Shown: one piece after another, positions 33,441 to 44,670 of the stretch
Position numbering within the stretch: the stretch's first letter is position 1
Layout of the letters: each line of letters opens with the position of its first letter
DNA from: Macrobrachium rosenbergii
Taxonomy: Eukaryota; Arthropoda; Malacostraca; Decapoda; Palaemonidae
Length of the DNA: 64,000 nucleotides
NCBI RefSeq assembly: GCF_040412425.1
Contig: NC_089756.1
Coordinates: 5,500,498-5,564,497, forward strand
Direction of reading: 5' to 3'
Program-made: the position numbers and the translations under genes
The notes under the pieces: model-generated
The model's database searches: none
Told to the model about the DNA's origin: nothing
The model's input: only the letters and a program-made list of their open reading frames with translations

Positions 33441-34340
33441 ATGAGCATGATGCAGACATTCCCAACCACATGCAAATTACCGCGAACTTCTCGGAGCAGA
33501 TGTCTCCCTCGCGCAACTCCCTCTCACGTCCTCCAGCACGCTGGAACCCGCGTGCTCCTCCATACCGGTGCCTGCTCCCCGTACGATGCCCCTCCTGACG
33601 GACCAACTGAGGGTGGCCCTCAGCATAAGGCTGCCGCCATTCACCCATCAGAACCCAGGCCAAGACTAAGTTGCCGTTTAGGTCTGTTAATGGCTCCGGG
33701 AACCACTCAGGGCTCTACAGGGTCAAGGGGCAATTTAGGGTGGCAGGCCTGACCAACGAAGTGTTGAAGGCAGACATCGCCATCAGCACCCTACCAAAGG
33801 AGATATACAAGAGTTGTTGTTCTTTGGGTGACGCCAACGACGAGCCCTGCCACTTTCCAAGAATTAAAGGCCACTGCCGAGACCTGCCCCGTCGTTCTCC
33901 GAGGGCCGCCCACGCCGACCACCATCAACCCCGGCACAACCCCAGGACCTCCTCCTCCTCCCCGAGACGGACAGCAGCAGCAGGCACAAAGAGATTAGCC
34001 TGTCAAGGGAGATCCTCCTGCGGCAGCTGCTCCCAGAGGTCTGTGGGCAGATCACAGAGCCCTACACCCTGCCAGTCGAGGACCTGATATAAGAAGCGAG
34101 CAGCTGGGACAGACTCCACAAGGGCAGCAAAGAAGGTGTCCACTGCACACCCCATCAACTGCCTCCAGCCAGAGGAGACACCACCACAGAATGCATCAGG
34201 CGTTATTGGACAGAGAGTGTCACCCACCACCAGGAAGAAGCGAAAGGCCAGGCTTTGCCACTACCACCAGAGGTTTGGTAAAGCTGCCCGGAATTGCGAA
34301 GCCCCTGCCTTTTTGCTCATCCAAAAAATGGGGGAGGTGG
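33441..34340 (+). pseudogene. gag: G3 gag with partial CHCC motif
   Basis: LYRVKGQFRVAGLTNEVLKA and ISTLPKEIYK mark the capsid-like region. Deletions compress the middle. LCHYHQRFGKAARNCEAPAF gives CX2HX9CX3, with the last Cys replaced by Ala. Several frameshifts are present. Confidence 0.7.
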
Positions 34341-36021
34341 TGGCCACCCTCACAGGCCGCCACGGCAGCAGCATCCAAAACACCCAGGAGCCCTGCACCA
34401 GTAGGCTTCTACGTCCGCAACACTCTCTGGCAGGATGATGCTGATCGACACCAGAACCTGCTGGTCTCCATCCTGGGCCGGAGATACAGGTGGAACTTCA
34501 TCTTCGCGGACGTTAGGACCCCGCTCCTGGGTGCGGACTTCCTCGCCCACTTCGGACTGGCAGTCAACGTCGGCCGCAAGCACCTGTTGGACACCGAGTC
34601 CTGCCAGTCCCTGCCCTTGTCACCAGGCCCCAGGGTGCCCACAATCTGTTCCGTTGCTCCCCACCAGTACACCTCCCTCCTGAAGGAATTTCTGGAGATA
34701 TTCGAACCCGAGCTTCATCAGATGCCCGGGGTCCCTAAGGCAAACATGTGATATAATATCACATCAAGACACGGGACCCCCTGCAACGCACGCAGTTCTG
34801 GAGGCCCTCCCACAGTGCCTTCAGGAGTACAAGAAGCCCTTTTGCCAAGATGGAGCGTATGGGCATTTGCAGGAAGGCCCCCAGCCCACCGGCCTCCCCC
34901 CTTCACATGGTGCAGAAACCGGACGGCTCCTGGAGACCCTACAGCGACTACAGGCGGCTCAACCTTGCTACAGAACCAGATCACTACCCTCTACCAAACA
35001 CGCAAGACCTAACGGCCTCCTTCCATGGGGCTGCATTATTTGAAAACTAGATCTTTAAAATTATAGAAACAGGTACCAGTAGCTCCAGAAGACATCCCCA
35101 AAACCGCCATCAGAACACCCTTCAGGTCCTACATCTTCGCCTTCTCCACCTTTGGCCTGAGGAATGCAGGGGCAACCTTTCAGAGACTGATGGACAGCAT
35201 CCTGGGGGACCTTAAGTTCTAAGGTCACATTGATGATATCCTAATTTTTTCCAGGTTCCACAAGGAACACCTCCAGCATCTGGAAGGTCCTGCAGTGCCT
35301 GCAGGAGAATGGCCTCATCATCAGGTTCAACAAGTGCACCTCTATGCCGAGCAAGGTGGGAATTCCTGGCCATGAGATATCCCCCGGGAGGCATCTGCCC
35401 AGTTGCATCGAAGTCGAGGCCATCACAGGTTCTCCCACCCTATCTCCGTCAAGGCTGTACAAGAATTCCTTGGGATGGTCAATCACAAAGGAGGCCTGCA
35501 TCCTGGGGGTCACGCACACATGGCCCCTGGAAGGATCCTCAAGGGCCGGCCTCAAAGGCTCAGTGTGGGGCCCCGACTACAGCAGGCCTTCTCCTGATGA
35601 AGGCCGCCTTGCCAGTAACAGTTTTTAATTCACCAGGACCCCAGCACACCCTTTAGTTAACAACGGCACTATCAATGTCACCTGTGGCCATCCTGGAACA
35701 GGTCGTCAGCGGAGCCCTCAACTCATTGCCTTCTTCAGTAGGAAGCTCAGCCCAACCGAGTCCTGCTACAGCACCTTCGACAGGGAACTCTTCGCGGTGT
35801 ACCAGGCGGTACACCACTTCAAGTTCCTCCTGGAGGGTACGCCCTTCACAGTTTGGACGGACCACCAGCCACTGGTCCACACCTTCACAAAGTTGGGGGA
35901 TGCATGGTCCTCCAGGCAGCAGCGGCACTTCGCGGCCATCGCAGAGTTCACCTGCATCATCAAGTACCTACCCGGCAAGAAGAAGCCAGTAGCTGACGCC
36001 CTCTCGAGGATCGGGATTTGA
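34341..36021 (+). pseudogene. pol: G3 protease, reverse transcriptase and RNase H
   Basis: The protease start MMLIDTR is followed by a deletion that removes GA and the next 25 or so residues, then LLGADFLAHFG. RT has SPLHMVQKPDGSWRP and TFGLRNAGATFQRLM, but the YVDD position is destroyed near 35220 (FxGHIDDILIF with a stop before it). The later RT region is scrambled by small indels. RNase H at 35797-36021 has TVWTDHQPLVH and KYLPGKKKPVADALSRI. Strongly decayed. Confidence 0.75.
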
Positions 36022-36039
36022 CGCAGTGCAGCTTGGGAT

Positions 36040-37179
36040 CGACCACGAGACCTCGGCTCAACAAGCTGCCGACCCAGAGACTCCAGCCTACCGCACTGCC
36101 ATCACATCGCTGAAGTGGACGGACATCCCCTCGGCTCTGAGGGCCAACACTGCTGAACGACATAAGCACTTGCCACCCCCACCCACTAGTGCCCGCCTCC
36201 CGCCGTCGGCTGGTCTTCGAAGTCATCCATGGAATGTCCTACCCCTCCGGAAAGACGATGGCCAGGCTGCTGGCGGAGTAGCGTTCATCTGTCACGGCAT
36301 ATGGAAGGACGCCACGACCTGACAGAAGACAGTGCATTCAGTGCCAGGCCAGGGAAAGTAGGGCAGCACTGAACTGGAGGGCAGTTTTCCCCAGCCAAGG
36401 AGAGACGCTTTCGGCACATCCACGCCGACGCCGTGGTTCCTTCTTCCCATCAGGAGGAACAAGATACCCTAACAGTCGTCAACCGCCTTTCCACCAGGTG
36501 GCCCGCCAAGCCACGCCCCAGCGGAAGAAGCCGCCCAGTGCAAGCGCAGAAGCCCTCCTTCCAGTTGGATTAGTCGCTTGGTGTCCCTGGACCATATAAC
36601 CAATGATTAGGCCCCGAATTCGTGTCAGAGCTATGGACCGCCCTGGCACGCCTGCTGGGGACCACTCACCACACCACCACCGCCTACAACCTCGCAGCCG
36701 ATGGAATGGTGGAAAGGTTCCACAGTTCCCTGAAGTCGTCCCTCATGGCTCGTTGCACCTCCGACAGTTGGAAATACCAGCTGCCCTGGGTCCTCCTCAG
36801 GTTGAGGACCAGCCCCAGAGCCAATGGCGATCCATCCGCAGCAGAAAAGGTCTTCGGGGAGACCCTCGTAGTCCCGGGAAAACTCATCACAGGAGAGCGG
36901 GACGACTTATCATCGCAGAGGCTCCGCGATGGGGTTGGAAAGTTCGCCCCCTGCCAGCAGACGTATACCGACGGGATGTCCCCCTTCATGCCTCCCGGTC
37001 TGTCCTCCGCCACCCACGTCTTCGTCAGGGACGATGCCGTATGCCCATCCTTAACCAGTCCCTACGTGCTTGGGTGGAACACAAAGGCATTCTGGTTAGC
37101 TGTCGACAGGAAGGAAGACTGGGTTTCAGTTGACCGCCTCAAGCTCATATTTCTGGAGGACATCGGGGACACTTCCTAA
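36040..37179 (+). pseudogene. pol: G3 integrase
   Basis: A broken zinc-binding region is followed by the core frame 36622-37179 with SELWTALARLLGTTHHTTTAYNL, ADGMVERFHSSLKSSLM, VLLRLRTSPRANGDPSAAEKV and a C-terminal DWVSVDRLKLIFLED. The first-Asp region is frame-disrupted. NPAANGM reads NLAADGM. Confidence 0.75.
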
Positions 37180-37359
37180 AGGCCCCAGCAGGAGTGGAGG
37201 CCCGGAAGGTCCGGAACCCAGCAGCAGAACAATCAACACACCTACAGTGAATAATCGCGAGGATGATTCGCCACCCCCCAGCTGGCACTGAGGAGGCGGC
37301 CTCCCCAGCAGATACCCGCTGTGATCAGATGTTACCTACGTCTTGGGGAGCTGTATACT
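37180..37359 (+). other. G3 3' untranslated region before LTR 3
   Basis: Corresponds to the stretch after integrase in G2 (GGAGGCGGCC, CCCCAGCAGATACC...), including a degraded polypurine tract CTTGGGGAGCTGTATAC. Confidence 0.6.
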
Positions 37360-37741
37360 TGTAAAGTCCCTGCTCAATGGGTTCTGTTATATATTCCGCT
37401 TTCTTACTGTGCCTTCACATGCCACCTAAGATCTAACGGTCGTGCAACCTTATTATCATTATTGTGAATTGTTTATTTATTATCTATTCGTCACTCTGTA
37501 ACGCGTGTATGTGTGACAGATATTTTGTCCAACCAGTTATTGTTAATCATGATGCCTTCTTGTGTGTACCTGTCCTGTTTTGGTAGAGAAATAGTTTGAT
37601 CTCAGATCACATGTAAAATTTTTGTACTCGCGGTCTCTGCGTATACGCAGACGTCCGCATGCTGCTTTAAAGATAAGTGGGTCGCTTCAACAATAAACCA
37701 GCAGTACTTGTCTTCCTGCTCTTTCTTTAGCACCTCTCACA
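37360..37741 (+). repeat. LTR 3 of the tandem array
   Basis: 382 bp, TGTAAAGTCCCTGCTCAATGG to ...CACCTCTCACA. More diverged from LTR 1 and 2 than they are from each other, including the altered GTTATATATTCCGC stretch. Confidence 0.88.
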
Positions 37742-38044
37742 AGCTGACGTCACGACCTAAGCTGCGTGGAAAAGGACTTATTTTAGGTCGGTGATGGGTA
37801 GCCCTTTGTGTTCTCTAGACTTCACAGTAAAGAATATGCTAAAAACGTTTCACCTTTTCCAATATTTTGTTGAGGTATAAACACAAAACCGAAAATAAAT
37901 ACGCCATTCACGATTTTAAATTTTATTTAAAATGTTCTGAACTGCCAGTCCTTACCAAGGTTTAATGGAGGTTCAGTTACTGTTATATATATACAAATGC
38001 AGGATTACATAGTGCAAATGCTCTGTTATGCCACTGACTCCAAT

Positions 38045-38147
<103 letters not shown>

Positions 38148-38225
38148 CGTGCTTTTTGTCTATTCATTAATGTTAGCAAATTGTGTACAGGCTAGTACAC
38201 GCACATACATACACACACACACGCA

Positions 38226-38312
38226 ATATATATATATATAAAAAGTATATATATATATATATATATAGTATATATATATATATATATAGCATATATATAT
38301 ATATATGTATAG

Positions 38313-38403
<91 letters not shown>

Positions 38404-38408
38404 TATAG
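38226..38408. repeat. (TA)n microsatellite
   Basis: Long TA run with AGTA and GTA interruptions. IYIYIY ORFs on both strands are repeat translations. Confidence 0.95.
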
Positions 38409-38768
38409 TTTGAATACCACATGAGAGGTAGCTCGACTCAGACCCTCCATAAATGAGAGTGCTTTGATTAGCCACATGGGAGGTTCATTGTTCTCCACTA
38501 ATCATGGGAGGCTGTGATTAGCCACGTGGTAGGTTGGTTTTTATTTTGCTACTCTCTATCCATGAGGAGGGTTGAATACCACATGAGAGGTAGCTCGACT
38601 CAGACCCTCCATAAGTGAGAGTGCTTTGATTAACCACATGGGAGGTTCATCGTTCTCCACTAATCATGGGAGGCTGTGATTAGCCACATGATAGGTTGTT
38701 TTTTTATTTGCTACTCTCTATCATGAGGAGGTTTGAATACCACATGAGAGGTAGCTCGACTCAGACAG
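38409..38768 (+). repeat. 162-bp satellite-like tandem repeat, copy set 1
   Basis: Units begin TTTGAATACCACATGAGAGG at 38409, 38571 and 38732 (last one partial). Each contains GATTAGCCACATGGGAGG and CTACTCTCTATCCATGAGG. The same units recur at 46.56-46.96 kb. Confidence 0.9.
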
Positions 38769-38942
38769 TACCTAGACATGAGACTGACGTCAGGGGTACT
38801 CTCTCTACAGACATTCTCACCTGCCGAGTGGGATAACCAGGTGAGGATCCATTCATTTATACAGAGTAGGCGAATAATGGGTTACCTGCTTTCCTGATGG
38901 CAGGTCGGGCTAAATAGATTGATCCACCTCCACTAAATTTTG

Positions 38943-39505
38943 TTAATCAGGCTAATTCAGGTGTTCAGGAGTGTATTGCAATATGAAGTTTTCATAATAA
39001 AACTAATATTGCAATACTTACCTAATTACCCTGAATATTCCCACCCTCCTCCCCACTTCAGTTTGAATAGTGGATAGCAATTGGGGATCTCGGCCTCACT
39101 CGGCCGGGACTTGCAACAGTGTTACCAATGGTACTTCCAGGTAACTCATTTGACTAGATTTTCCTGTAAGCGTTGGTAATGCTGACAATTTAATACCCAC
39201 TTAGTGGGTAAGCTATGGGGACGTAGTTGGGCTGGTCAGTGACCAGGGCTAATTCAGGTGTTCAGGTAAGTATTACAATATTAGTTTTATTATGAAAACT
39301 TCATATTGCAATACACTCCCGGAACACCTGAATTAGCCCTGGTCACTGACCAGCCCTGAACTACATCCCCATAGCTTTTACCCACTAAGTGGGTAATAAA
39401 CTGTCAGCGTTACCAACGCTTACAGGAAAATCTTAGTCAAATGAGTTACCTGAAGTACCATTGGCAACACTGCTGCAAGTCCTGGACGAGTGAGGCCGAG
39501 ATCTA
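38943..39505. repeat. Large fold-back (inverted) repeat, copy 1
   Basis: Arms of about 180 bp (39085-39264 and 39321-39505) are reverse complements: TAATTCAGGTGTTC pairs with GAACACCTGAATTA, and CCCACTTAGTGGGTA is itself palindromic in both arms. The 56-bp spacer (39265-39320) contains AGGTAAGTATTACAATATTAG. An inverted copy of this spacer lies at 38950-39025. It looks like a fold-back or MITE-type element. The ORF at 39441-39878 that runs out of it is not supported as a gene. Confidence 0.85.
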
Positions 39506-41340
39506 TTGCTTTTTGTTCGCCATGTTGTGTGGGTGTGTCCCACATCAGGCAAACTTTTGGTCATTTAGCCCGACCCCCTTTCAAGAATTTGGACATCAGA
39601 TCACGATTTGGACGTTTTCAACGCATTTTCTCCTGGATGGATACTTTATTGATGGGATTTGGAACTTCTCTCCCGATTTTGACTTTGGACTCGTTTGGAT
39701 AAGTCAAACAAGAAGACGTCGCCGTCAGCTAGCGCCGATGCTTCCACTTTTTTTTACATTTTCGACGACAGAGCCTTCTTCTGCTGGAGATGTTGATGCT
39801 CATTGGCCCTACACGTTCTGCAAGTGTAGGATGAGTACCCTCAAGCACGATCGACATTCTGTTTGTGTTTTTATGTAGGAAGACACCGTGTAGTATCAGT
39901 CAGATAGGCGACGAGTCTTGGTCGGTAGATCAGATGGAAGAATTATTCAGAAAGTTAGAAGACAAGTTACTAGCTGAGTATGTCTAGTCTATTTTTCTAG
40001 TTTTAGGACTAAATTAACGGAAACTAGAGATAAGGACAGTAGTAATAGTGTTGTAGATACTAATCGTTCTTTTTCAGCCCCCCCTGCCTGTTCCAGAACC
40101 AGCCCTAACGGTTGCCGGGGGTCATGGAGAACCGCAAACCTGGAAGGTAGGATCTGCCGGCCCCCCCGACGTGGAGCAGGCAGTGTTGGCAGCAGATTTC
40201 CCCCTTCCCTCTAAAAGCGCAAGTTCTAAGGTTGATTTAGAATTAGGAATCACTCAGAAGCGTAGGAATTCTAATTAGGAAGTATTCAGGAAAAGTAGTT
40301 GAGCGTGGTCTTCTTTGGATTTAGGTCTCTCATTTAGATCAAACGTCAGTTTTATTTCCTGCTTCGTGCTCTGTGCAACAAAGGTTTCCAGATCCGTGGA
40401 GGGTCGTTCAGATTTGGTTTCTGATGTATCTGGTTCTGAATTTTTGTTTTTCCTTGAATACTCCTCCTTGAAGGTTCCTTTTCCTTTGGGGTTTAAAATT
40501 TCTTTTGTCTTGCGATGATGATAATTCTGGCGATCGAGTTTTCCAATATTCATGATCATGTCTTAAAGAATTTTCTGATTTGATAATGTCTATCAAGATT
40601 ATCAGGGGAAACAGAACCAGTCTATTTTTTTCTTTGAAATCTATGGCCTCTTCAGCAGCTACGGACATTTCCCGTTTTTTTTTCCCCCTTTTTCTTCTAA
40701 GCCTTCTTCCATTGCCCTTCTCAATCTTCTTTTCGGTCCGCCCTTTGGAGGGCTCTCTGGGTCTTTGCTGCGCATCCTGTTTTCTTGGCTTTTAACCCAG
40801 CAGAGCAAGGCTTTCTTGTTTCAACCCTGCGTTTTAGAGCTCAGCGGCCCCCCTCTCTCTCTTCTGGGTTAAGCAAAGGGGTACTTTTTACGGATCCGTC
40901 GTCTTATCACCTTTTGCAAATCCGGTAGTTTCTCAGGCATCCGGTCTATTTGCCTATTAGGTGCTTGTGGAGGCGTCAGCAACTCCTTATTTCATTCTTT
41001 ATGGGTTCCTAACTGTAATGTATCCTCCGCGATTCTTGCGGATGCTACTCAGTTGGCGATTCGCCTGCGCCAGCGTTCAGTGTATCAGTACCGATAGTTT
41101 CCCAACTGTAATGCATCCTCCGCGATTCTTGTGGATGCTACAGCAGTCGGCAATTCGCCTGCGCCAGCGTTCAGTGTATCAGCACCAATAGTTTCCGCGG
41201 CATTTCCATTCTCCATGATAGTTGGTAACTACCCTCTTCTGTTACCTTCGGTTCGGTACCTCTTAACTTTTCCTACAATACTCCTTTGAGTTTCAGTCCG
41301 GTTGGGACCTTCTCCATCTGTCCAACATCGGCGTTGGGCG
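39506..41340. other. Unrecognised DNA, possibly 5' part of the DIRS-like element
   Basis: No protein motif could be supported. Ser/Phe-rich short ORFs on the plus strand could be decayed gag, but this is not provable by eye. Confidence 0.35.
41011..41196 (+). repeat. Tandem duplication, two 93-bp units
   Basis: AACTGTAATGTATCCTCCGC at 41011 and its near-copy at 41104 start units that both contain ATTCGCCTGCGCCAGCGTTC and end GATAGTTTC / AATAGTTTC. Confidence 0.9.
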
Positions 41341-41911
41341 TGTAAGGACTGGGGTATGAGTGACATACTGGCTGGGTGTTTACTGGTTTATTGGTTGTTC
41401 CTTACTGAGATAAATGTGCAGAATCTTCCAAGATGTTATTTCTTTCTAAGGTACTTACACACAGACAGGTAAAAACAGAAGTTTCTCGGGCATCTGTGTT
41501 TGTCGGTGAGACAAACCGATATCAAGAGACATGATTAACATTCAGTGTGAAATATACATCAATGGAAATCCATGTTGGTTGCATGAGATTCGAGACAGAT
41601 TAATGGATACAATGCAGTAGCATAATATATGTGAAATGGAGTTCTTCACAAACAGAAACACACATACAGTTTGATCAGAAGGTTTTGGAACATTGAGTAC
41701 ATGATTAGAATGCTTGCATGGCAGGTAGTGGTGATTGTACATACATTAAGACAACAATGCTTCAGGAGAAACAGACGGAAATATTGTATGGTTGAAATCG
41801 CGTTTCTGTAGAGAAAGAAAGCGAGACGTTCCTGTTTGTCCTGTCCCTCCGATGATGACGATTTGAACACACGAACACACGTGTTTGGAAGAGGCAGCGT
41901 CGGGCTCTTCA
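41341..41911 (-). repeat. TRIM-like element 3' LTR
   Basis: TGTAAGGACTGGGGTA... to ...CGGGCTCTTCA. Direct repeat of 42437-43036 with scattered small indels. Confidence 0.85.
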
Positions 41912-41928
41912 AATACTCTCCCCCAAGA
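41912..41928 (-). promoter_or_regulatory. TRIM-like element polypurine tract
   Basis: The minus strand reads CTTGGGGGAGAGTATT next to the 3' LTR, much like GGAGGAGAGTATT in G4. Confidence 0.7.
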
Positions 41929-42416
41929 CGTGGGTAACGTCTGATTGTCATTGTTTGGAAGAGGTGCGGGCGGCGGGCTTCATGTTCCCCCCACAAGTTG
42001 AGGCATCGATGTGGAAATTGTCTTGCCGACAATTGTAGTTGGTTGAAAGGCTTGGGCTAGGGGCGGGTAGGAGGCTCTTTTGGCGGCACCGGCCAGCAGG
42101 AGCTCGAGGAGGGCGGGAGCTGGTTGAAGGGTGACGTCGGATGTCTTCGTGGCGGCTGGAGGGCTGAAGGATGGCGGCTTGGTCCGAGAGGCAGCAGCGG
42201 CTGAAGGATGACGTGGCTGGTCCTTTGTTGGTCAGCTCGTCCAACGAGTCGGGGCGGCTTCAGGTTACCTGGAGGAGGCATCCAGGCTCCGGTGGTGGGG
42301 TGGGGTCATCTCGGAGGGTCGGACTTCTACAGAGAACTCAGGAACGATTTGGGAAATGAGGCGGTGAATGGTCAGTCGCGGCGTGGGTCATCATCTTGGG
42401 TCAGAAGGGTCCTCCA

Positions 42417-42435
42417 GGTCACTCCGGGGTCACCA
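42417..42435 (-). promoter_or_regulatory. TRIM-like element primer-binding site
   Basis: TGGTGACCCCGGAGTGACC on the minus strand, one base inside the 5' LTR. Confidence 0.78.
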
Positions 42436-42436
42436 G

Positions 42437-43036
42437 TGTAAGGACTGGGGTAGAGTGACATACTGGCTGGGTGTTTATGGTTTAGTTGCTTACTGAGATA
42501 AATGTCAGAATCTTCCAAGATGTTAACAGAACCGGTAAGATTGCTCAAACAGAAGGTAAAACAGAGGTACTCCCTCTGGCATCTGTGTTTGTCATTGTTG
42601 AACACAGATGGCGATATCAAGAGACATAATTAACATTCAGTGATGAAATATACATCAGTGGAAAAGCCAGGAAATTCTACACATGGCCAATTGCCTGATT
42701 CGAGACAGATTAATTCAATTTAGCATAATATAGAAATGGAGAGACATTTTGGCGTCTTCACAAACAGAAACACACATACAGTTTGATACAGAAGATTCGT
42801 TGGAACATCATGAGTACATGATTAAGAATGCTTGCATGGCAATGCAAGTAGTGGTGATTGCATACATTAAGACAACAATGCTTAGGAGAAACAGACGGAA
42901 ATATTGTATGGTTGAAATTCGTTCCTGTAGAGAAAGAAAGCGAGACGCTCCTGTTTTGTTCTGTCCACTCCGATGATGACGATTCTTCCATGAACACAAG
43001 AACACACATGTTTGGAAGAGGCAGCGTCGGGCTACA
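42437..43036 (-). repeat. TRIM-like element 5' LTR
   Basis: 600 bp, TGTAAGGACTGGGG... to ...CGTCGGGCTACA. Bounded outside by the target duplication GGCG. Confidence 0.85.
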
Positions 43037-43489
43037 GGCGCTCGGTGGTTACTCCAGTGTGGCTTCTTCCTTCTTCCCTCCTTCAAGCTCTTCTTTCTCA
43101 ACTTTCCGGAGAATTTTTCTCTTCCCTCCGTCTAGGCATCCATGTTGGTTGGGGTTGATTCCGGGTTTTCAGTTCCAGATTCCCATTCTCATGCGGTTTT
43201 GATACATCCAGTTTGAGTGGTTCAGGGAAGGGCTCTCAGGAGTGGGCCAGGTGTTGCGTCATCCATGTTGGGTGGTGCCCCTTTCAAACATATGTTCGCG
43301 ACTGATCGTCAGGTTTCCTTCTCCACGCACCCAGGTGTAGCAAGTTCGGGTTTTCGAGTTCGGCATTTGTTGGGATTGGCCTGCCTCTTTCTGTTCGGCT
43401 CAAAAGTCGGACCAGTCTGACAATCCTGTCGGACCAGTTCCGACAATCCTCCGGCTTGTCGAAGCAGTCCGACAAATTGTTCATTTGAA

Positions 43490-44092
43490 GAAGAAGGATC
43501 CGGTACGGATATTAGTTCTCCTTCAGCCAATGAGAATGAGTATAAGCAGATGGTAGACTTCTCTTATCCTCAATCCAAGGTCCCGGAGGAGCCTACACTA
43601 CTGCAACGATGTTCGAGGGATATGGAAACAGAACTGGAGTTCTCAAACAAGATGACTCTCCCTCCGGTCTTACTGCCTGACACCTGTTCACTTCGGTGTC
43701 AATAAGGCTGGCATACCAGGTTAACATGTCGCCTGACTGTACAACGTTCTTTGGCAGAAGAGGAGGGCTTCAGGCTTCCGCCTCACTATCCGGACATTTG
43801 GAGAGGGTTCTGTTGAGGGCGCTTTGCGCTCTAACAGTCTTTTAGGGAGGAGGATATCTCCTCCATGGTCTATTCTCGTGTAGCCGTCGTCAGCAGTAGT
43901 GTCACAGCAAGTTATGATTAGTGTGGCTGCTCTGGGTTCAAGGGATGTGGCCAGTATAACGAACTTGTTGCTTCTAACTCATGTCTCCAGTGTCGGCAAT
44001 TATGCATCGTTGAAGGTACAAATATGGAAGTAGAGGGTTCCTGTCTTAACAGGAATAGCTGGTACCCACTTGAAGAGCCTCTTGGGGAGAAT

Positions 44093-44139
<47 letters not shown>

Positions 44140-44670
44140 TCTCTCTCTCTCTAATTCCAGGGTCTTGTGTCTCCATGCTTTCTCTTCAGGTATGTCTCAG
44201 GAATCGCTGGGACTTCTGGCGAGAATGCAGGTATAATCTGGAACGATTCTCGCTTGTCAGATCGTCTGTGATTGTCAGAGGAAGCGCATCTGACATCTGG
44301 AAGGTCTATAGTCTCCCCTCTTCCCGACGTTCATCTGTACTCAGATGCCTCATATCAGGTTGAGGAGCAACCTTAGAGGGAACCCAGGCTTTGGGCCTCT
44401 GGAGGATCGGGAGCAGAGGAGTCATAACCTGCAGGGAACCTCAGGGCTGTAAAGGGAAGCCCTCAGGTATTTCTCAGTCCTGAGTGTGCAACACAGTAAT
44501 GGGTTTGCTTTGCGACATCGTAACTGCCGTGTCGTATCTGAGAACTCGGGGAAAGGGGAACAAGATCATTAGAACTTAGAGGTGTATACTTTCTGCCAGT
44601 CGGTCTCATTTCAGGTAATCAGGAATTTGCGGTAGTGTCAAGACGTCTATGACTCTAGCTCCTTGCTGGA
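43490..44670 (+). mobile_element. DIRS-like (tyrosine-recombinase) retrotransposon remnant: gag, RT and RNase H pieces
   Basis: Plus-strand fragments in changing frames follow the DIRS1 order. A gag-like YKQMVDFSYP occurs near 43550. VSAIMHR, as found just before the catalytic loop of DIRS RTs, lies at 43991-44011. The post-palm region LGRMSS...PGS and LSLQVCLRNRWDFW follows (about 44080-44215). The RNase H start SDAS is at 44341-44352, and CDIVTAVSYLRTRG at 44512-44553 resembles the DIRS DNxTAVxYLxxxGG motif. Most of RT is deleted and a (CT)n run sits inside. The recombinase was not identified. The family call rests on memory of the family patterns, not on a search. Confidence 0.5.
44098..44152. 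repeat. (CT)n microsatellite inside the DIRS-like RT region
   Basis: CT run interrupted once by AT, apparently expanded within the SSLS-coding stretch of the DIRS-like remnant. Confidence 0.9.

Larger units (their letters stand above)
28250..37741 (+). mobile_element. Tandem CsRn1-like Gypsy array: LTR-G2-LTR-G3-LTR
   Basis: Three LTRs of the same family and orientation separate two gag-pol internal regions. The shared middle LTR (32833-33216) serves as the 3' LTR of G2 and the 5' LTR of G3. No matching 4-bp duplication flanks the outer ends (ACTG on the left, AGCT on the right), unlike G1. Both internal regions are decayed; G3 more than G2. Confidence 0.88.
41341..43036 (-). mobile_element. 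TRIM-like LTR element (no pol) with TSD GGCG
   Basis: Two direct LTRs of about 570-600 bp enclose only about 525 bp, with a polypurine tract and a TGGTGACCC-type primer-binding site in the minus orientation. The element is flanked by GGCG on both sides (41337-41340 and 43037-43040). There is no protease, RT or integrase. The PBS and PPT match those of the CsRn1-like copies, so it probably depends on an autonomous relative. Several short Pro/Ser-rich minus ORFs lie in the interior; none is convincing. Confidence 0.82.

Noticed and set aside
28245..37746. Target-site duplication for the tandem array
   Set aside because: Flanks are ACTG and AGCT; shifting the ends by one or two bases did not give a match.
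38160..38498. IYIYIY ORFs on both strands
   Set aside because: Translation of the TA repeat.
39441..39878. 145-codon plus ORF
   Set aside because: Begins inside the fold-back repeat arm and shows no recognisable motif; likely a chance ORF or part of a decayed element.
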